Source: UBA668 sp052034175 (GTDB lineage Bacteria > Actinomycetota > Acidimicrobiia > Acidimicrobiales > Ilumatobacteraceae). From it: a DNA stretch of 8,479 nucleotides. The stretch covers positions 1 to 8,479 of the forward strand of contig JBPOIX010000187.1 of NCBI GenBank assembly GCA_052034175.1, written 5' to 3'. Position 1 is the first letter of the stretch; every line of letters begins with the position of its first letter. A model generated the notes under the pieces. It ran no database searches, was not told the origin of the DNA, and was given only the letters and a program-made list of their open reading frames with translations. Made by a program: the position numbers and the translations under genes. Below are positions 5,419-8,479 of the stretch, piece by piece.

Positions 5419-6232
5419 TCTGCGCCCGGCGGGCGTGGGAGTGGATCAGCTCCACGGCCCCTGGGGGGAGCACCGCCGGAAGCGTCCGCAGCCACTCCAG
5501 CAGGCGCGGCCGCGTCGTCACCACGACGTCCTCTGGCGAGGTGTCGACCACGAGCTCGCGGAGGCCGACGAAGACCACCACGGGCCGCACCGCCACCGGG
5601 CGCCCGAAAGCGCTGCTGAGGGCATGCATCGCGTCGGACGCGTCGCGGCGAGCGCCCCGGACAGCCTGAGTCTTGCGCCCGTCGACGATCACCGTCGCGG
5701 CCTCGACACGGGCCGTCGCGTTGGGCCGCACGACCGTGGCCAAGGTCATCACCCCTGCCGGGCCGATCAGCACATGGTCGATGTCGCGGTTCGTCGCGCC
5801 GATCGGCACGGAGTGCAGGGCGCGCCACTCCCCGCCGAGGCGAGTCAGTTCGTGCGCCACTTCCTCCTCGCCGCGGGCCCGCAGCAAGGCGGATCCCGTG
5901 GCCCACTCGGCCGCGCCGGGTGCCCGGCGGGCGAGGTCGTCCGGGCCGTCCTCGAGGGTGATCGTGACGGCCGGACGCCACGGAATCGTCAGCGTCGCCG
6001 GCAGCACGGGGGTCACCCCGTCTACGCCCCTGGGCGGCGCCGATGGGGCTTGTCGGGGCCTGCCACCCCAGCGGGCCAGGCATTCCTCCAGCTCCGTCTC
6101 GTAGCCATCCGCCTCGGCCACGATTCGTCCTGCCGCAAGGTCGACATACCCGACGGACACGCCGTCGGTGGTCTCCACGTACACCCGATCCTGACCGGAC
6201 CTGGTCGAGCGTGTCTCGATCAACTCCGTCAC
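5408..6232 (-). CDS. NERD-domain (nuclease-related) protein, probably catalytically altered
   Basis: This 274-residue protein starts at GTG 6232, chosen because MTELIETRSTRSGQDRVYV followed by VGYVDLAAGR matches the usual N-terminus of actinobacterial NERD proteins. The NERD domain spans about 117-225: GEEEVAHEL (121-129), W136, and NRDIDHVLIGPAGV (148-161) with the conserved Asp152-His153. In homologues I recall, the next strand reads like 'GVFTINTKHHP', carrying the PD-(D/E)XK-type lysine; here it reads GVMTLATVVRP, so that lysine is Val168 and the preceding acidic/Asn position is Ala166. The C-terminal part (VFVGLRELVV, then LLEWLRTLPAVL) is typical. No transmembrane helix is evident. It is last in a minus-strand set, 74 bases after the EcsC-family gene, so it may have its own promoter. 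Nuclease activity is doubtful. Confidence 0.8.
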   Translation of the reverse strand: MTELIETRSTRSGQDRVYVETTDGVSVGYVDLAAGRIVAEADGYETELEECLARWGGRPRQAPSAPPRGVDGVTPVLPATLTIPWRPAVTITLEDGPDDLARRAPGAAEWATGSALLRARGEEEVAHELTRLGGEWRALHSVPIGATNRDIDHVLIGPAGVMTLATVVRPNATARVEAATVIVDGRKTQAVRGARRDASDAMHALSSAFGRPVAVRPVVVFVGLRELVVDTSPEDVVVTTRPRLLEWLRTLPAVLPPGAVELIHSHARRAQTWR

Positions 6233-6306
6233 GCACTCTGTATCGGCGCGTCCGGCGGTGGACTGGAATGTCCGGCCGAATCTGTCGGGGTGCTCACAAT
6301 CGGTGG
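6233..6306. other. Intergenic gap between EcsC-family and NERD genes
   Basis: These 74 bases hold no open frame I can support. GTCCGGC occurs twice in the same orientation, at 6250-6256 and 6270-6276, spaced 20 bases or about two helical turns, which could be a binding site or chance. No terminator-like hairpin with a T-run and no convincing Shine-Dalgarno sequence is visible for the NERD GTG. Confidence 0.3.
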
Positions 6307-7065
6307 TCAGCCGGGGCCGACCTCGCCCGCGATGTCGATGGCGGTGGTGTCGATGGCCGAATACGGCAGCCGGGCGAAGAGGGCGTCGGCGTGGCGTGCC
6401 AGGCGCTGCACCGCCACATAGTTGGCCGTTCCACCGAACGCTGCGCCGACACCGAGAGGCAGGGCCGTGCCGAGGGCGATCGCGCCGCGCTTGGTGCCGT
6501 AGCGGCGAACGATGCGCTGTGCCAGCAACCGGTTGGCGCGGTGGATGGTGGCGATCGGGATGTGTCGTTGCGGGCCGACATCGGTGGTGGCGAGGCCGGT
6601 GTTCGCTTCGTTGATGGCCCGCGCCAGCCCATCGCGTGCCGAGCCGCCGAACAGCAGGACGGCGAGGACCCAGGCGCGGCGTTCGTCCTCGGTGGGGTCG
6701 GGCCGTCCGTGCAACGCTGCGATGGTGAGGATGAGGTCGCCGGCGCGGGTCGTGAACCATGCCAACTCGGCCAGACCCGCTGCCAGCGTGCCCGCGGTGC
6801 CGATCAGCGGCGTGGCCGCGACCGCGCCGGCAGCTGCACCCGCGGCCGCCAACTCGCGGCTCATCGACGCGGTGAGCGCGGCCAGCTTCTCCGGGCGCAG
6901 GTCGCCTGGCAGGGCCGCGGCGCGCGTGACCGCGAGTTCCCAACGGCGCGAGCTGACGTCGTCGACCGCACGCAGGATCGACGTGGCGACGCGCTCGAGG
7001 TCGGCCGGGTTCACCCGTTGCAGCATGCGCTCCGACCACCGCCGTACTCGCTCCTGCGCGTCCAT
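6307..7065 (-). CDS. EcsC family protein
   Basis: This 252-residue protein resembles the EcsC family, named from Bacillus subtilis EcsC beside the EcsAB ABC transporter; its biochemical role is not established. Recognisable parts are a charged N-terminus, a glycine/alanine-rich stretch at about 70-100 (AAGAAAGAVAATPLIGTAGT), LAELAWFTTRAGDLILTIAALHG (98-120), the following DERRAWVLAVLLFG (127-140), and a second glycine-rich amphipathic helix pair at 194-219 (GAIALGTALPLGVGAAFGGTANY). Such segments suggest membrane association without clear full transmembrane helices. The ATG at 7065 lies 16 bases after the stop of the acyl-CoA dehydrogenase gene, consistent with an operon; no good Shine-Dalgarno sequence precedes it. 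No ABC-transporter partner lies in the window. Confidence 0.78.
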   Translation of the reverse strand: MDAQERVRRWSERMLQRVNPADLERVATSILRAVDDVSSRRWELAVTRAAALPGDLRPEKLAALTASMSRELAAAGAAAGAVAATPLIGTAGTLAAGLAELAWFTTRAGDLILTIAALHGRPDPTEDERRAWVLAVLLFGGSARDGLARAINEANTGLATTDVGPQRHIPIATIHRANRLLAQRIVRRYGTKRGAIALGTALPLGVGAAFGGTANYVAVQRLARHADALFARLPYSAIDTTAIDIAGEVGPG

Positions 7066-7081
7066 TCTGCTGCAGTCTGCC

Positions 7082-8326
7082 TCAGCGGTTGCGTGCGTCG
7101 CGGTAGGGAAGGCCTTTCGCCGGGTCGGGCTCCTTCGGCAGGCCGAGTGCCTTCTCGCCGAGGATGTTGCGCTGGATCTCGTCCGTACCGCCGGCGATGG
7201 ACTGTGCGGGGACCGAGATGAGGACCTCCGCCAGCACGCCACCCAGCGGCGCATGGCTGTCGGTGCCGGCCAGCATGCTGTGCGCACCACCGACGAGGGA
7301 GTGCACCGTCGCTGCCTGGCGCGCCACCAGGCTCAGTGCCAGCTTGCCGATCGAGCCTTCCGGCCCGGGCGGGCGGCCGAGGGCGCGTGCGGCCTTCGCC
7401 CGCTCGGCGGTCCATTGGCTGACCTTGTTCATCGAGTGCAGTCGGGCGAGTTCCTGGCGCACCACGGGGTCGGCGCTGCGCCCGGCCGTCTGTGCGTGCG
7501 CCACGGTGAGGTCGGCGCGCCCGGCGCGCTGCGGGTACCACGAGTACACCTTCAGCGTCTCCGCTGCTTCCGCGGCGGCCTGGCGCGCTGCGGGGCCGTC
7601 GTCCACCCGGTGGCGATCCACCGTCACGGCCACACCCCACCGCCGTTCGTGGGCCAGCGTGGCAAGGGCCGCCGACCATCCCTGGTGCACCTCTCCCACC
7701 ACCCAGCCCCTGGGGATGCGGGCGTCCGAGAGGAACACCTCGTTGAAGGACGAGTGGTAGTTCATCTGCCGCAGCGGCCGCACCTCCACTCCGGGCTGGT
7801 GCATCGGCAGGACGAAGTAGGTGATGCCCTGGTGCTTGGGTGCGTCCCAGTCGGTGCGCGCCACGAGCATGCCGAGGTCGGCGTGGTGGGCGCTGGTGTT
7901 CCACACCTTTTGCCCGTTCACCACCCACTCGTCGCCATCGAGGACTGCCGTGGCGGTGAGGCCGGCGAGGTCGCTGCCGGCGCTGGGCTCGCTGAACAAC
8001 TGGCACCAGACCTCTTCGCCCGTCAGCAACGGCCGCAGGAACCGCTCGCGTGTGGCGTCCGGCCCCTGCTCGAGGATGGTCGGGCCGGCCAGGCCCGACG
8101 GCACGGAGGCCACTGCACCGCCCGCCGCGAGCTCGCGCCGCACCACGTCGTCCGCCCACGCCGGCATGCCCTTGCCGAACCACCGCTCGGGCCACGAGGG
8201 CACCGCCCAGCCGCTGTCCAGCAACCGGGTGCGCCACTCCACCAGGGTCAGCGCAGGGTCCCAGTTGGCGTGCACCCAGGCGCGAACGTCGGCGCGTAGC
8301 GAGTCCGCGGACAGCCGTGTCGTCAT
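7082..8326 (-). CDS. Acyl-CoA dehydrogenase family flavoprotein
   Basis: This 414-residue protein has the standard acyl-CoA dehydrogenase architecture: an N-terminal helical domain, the middle beta-domain with FSEPSAGSDLAG (111-122) and VNGQKVWNTSAHHADLGMLVARTD (136-159), and the C-terminal helical domain ending in SIAGGTDEIQRNILGEKALGLP (376-397), which contacts FAD. These enzymes introduce an alpha-beta double bond into acyl-CoA thioesters and pass electrons to ETF. The MCAD-type catalytic glutamate (YEG in MCAD) is replaced by AGG here; a glutamate in LAHERRW (Glu227) could serve, as in isovaleryl-CoA dehydrogenase. The features suit the actinobacterial FadE group for branched or steroid-type acyl-CoAs; the substrate is unknown. 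I chose ATG 8326, the start of MTTRLSADSLRADVRAW; an in-frame GTG at 8350 would add eight residues. Confidence 0.92.
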   Translation of the reverse strand: MTTRLSADSLRADVRAWVHANWDPALTLVEWRTRLLDSGWAVPSWPERWFGKGMPAWADDVVRRELAAGGAVASVPSGLAGPTILEQGPDATRERFLRPLLTGEEVWCQLFSEPSAGSDLAGLTATAVLDGDEWVVNGQKVWNTSAHHADLGMLVARTDWDAPKHQGITYFVLPMHQPGVEVRPLRQMNYHSSFNEVFLSDARIPRGWVVGEVHQGWSAALATLAHERRWGVAVTVDRHRVDDGPAARQAAAEAAETLKVYSWYPQRAGRADLTVAHAQTAGRSADPVVRQELARLHSMNKVSQWTAERAKAARALGRPPGPEGSIGKLALSLVARQAATVHSLVGGAHSMLAGTDSHAPLGGVLAEVLISVPAQSIAGGTDEIQRNILGEKALGLPKEPDPAKGLPYRDARNR

Positions 8327-8479
8327 CCCCGCCGGTCTACTACGCACCACAGCCCCACCTCGTCCCCAAGCTGCCTCCGAGCCACCCCTCCCCGTCCAGC
8401 CCGGCGCCAGCCGCCCCCCGCCCCCCGGGGTCCGCCCGGCCCCCGGCCCCCGGCCCCCGGCCCAGAGTCCCCCGGCCCG
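8327..8479. other. Non-coding C-rich tail upstream of the acyl-CoA dehydrogenase gene
   Basis: These 153 bases show no credible gene. The part nearest the acyl-CoA dehydrogenase start should contain its promoter, though no clear TANNNT at leaderless spacing is seen; on the minus strand TAGTAG at 8342-8337 is the nearest AT-containing hexamer. Beyond about 8350 the plus strand is extremely C-rich, with few A or T bases. Confidence 0.6.
8438..8463. repeat. 7-base tandem repeat (GGCCCCC) in a potential G-quadruplex tract
   Basis: GGCCCCC repeats at 8438-8444, 8445-8451 and 8452-8458, with a partial fourth copy to 8463. With the C-runs at 8414-8419 and 8421-8426, the minus strand carries five runs of five or six G within about 45 bases, which is enough for a G-quadruplex upstream of the minus-strand acyl-CoA dehydrogenase gene. 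Homopolymer-rich DNA like this is also prone to sequencing and assembly error. Confidence 0.75.

Noticed and set aside
5423..5435. Small hairpin CGCCC-GGC-GGGCG near the convergent gene ends as a terminator
   Set aside because: It lies inside the NERD coding end, has only five pairs and no T-run.
5397..6236. Second minus-strand frame overlapping the NERD gene
   Set aside because: Composition is Arg/Gly-rich with no motifs, and the NERD motifs lie in the other frame.
6250..6276. GTCCGGC direct repeat spaced 20 bases as an operator
   Set aside because: Seven-base GC-rich matches are expected by chance in this composition and no regulator is present nearby; kept only as a note in the gap entry.
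6512..8299. Long open plus-strand frame antisense to the EcsC and acyl-CoA dehydrogenase genes
   Set aside because: The translation shows no recognisable domain and mirrors the codon structure of the real minus-strand genes.

Overview
The window is very GC-rich DNA (roughly 70% by eye) with tightly packed genes, ATGA stop-start overlaps, GTG starts, almost no Shine-Dalgarno sequences and two starts preceded by TANNNT at leaderless spacing. Together with the families present (actinobacterial-type NERD and EcsC proteins, a steroid/branched-chain-like acyl-CoA dehydrogenase) this points to an actinobacterium. Acidimicrobiia (Ilumatobacter-like) is my best guess, but it rests on impression and not on a marker gene. 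No rRNA, tRNA, CRISPR array, insertion sequence or phage gene was seen.

Layout. (1) 2-1333, plus strand: the tail of a molybdopterin hydroxylase (xanthine dehydrogenase family) large-subunit frame ends at a TGA, and the same frame resumes at once with a GTG and carries the GGAFGGK-type cofactor-binding half. A RidA-family imine/enamine deaminase follows with a 4-base overlap, then a 51-residue membrane protein. (2) 1341-2582, minus strand: a stand-alone HipA-like Ser/Thr kinase with no HipB antitoxin beside it. (3) 2625-5359, plus strand, diverging from hipA across 42 bases: a group II PLP-dependent decarboxylase overlapping by ATGA with an amidohydrolase of the 8-oxoguanine deaminase type. 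(4) 5408-8326, minus strand, convergent with region 3: an acyl-CoA dehydrogenase, an EcsC-family protein and a NERD-domain protein, in that transcription order. (5) 8327-8479: a non-coding C-rich tail with a 7-base tandem repeat.

How the genes may work together. A molybdenum hydroxylase, a RidA and an 8-oxoguanine deaminase within 5.4 kb would fit oxidised-purine or N-heterocycle catabolism, because 8-oxoguanine deaminase yields urate. The link is inferential, since the hipA gene and a strand switch lie between them. The decarboxylase-deaminase pair is the most clearly co-translated unit.

The items most worth a second look are: the in-frame TGA inside the molybdopterin-binding protein, which sits at the foot of a strong predicted hairpin; the HipA kinase whose autophosphorylated P-loop serine position is glycine; the NERD protein lacking the nuclease-core lysine; the decarboxylase/8-oxoguanine-deaminase pair; and the 11-base repeat that places stop codons in all three frames behind the NERD gene. 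I see no clear defence island or wholly new multi-gene system.
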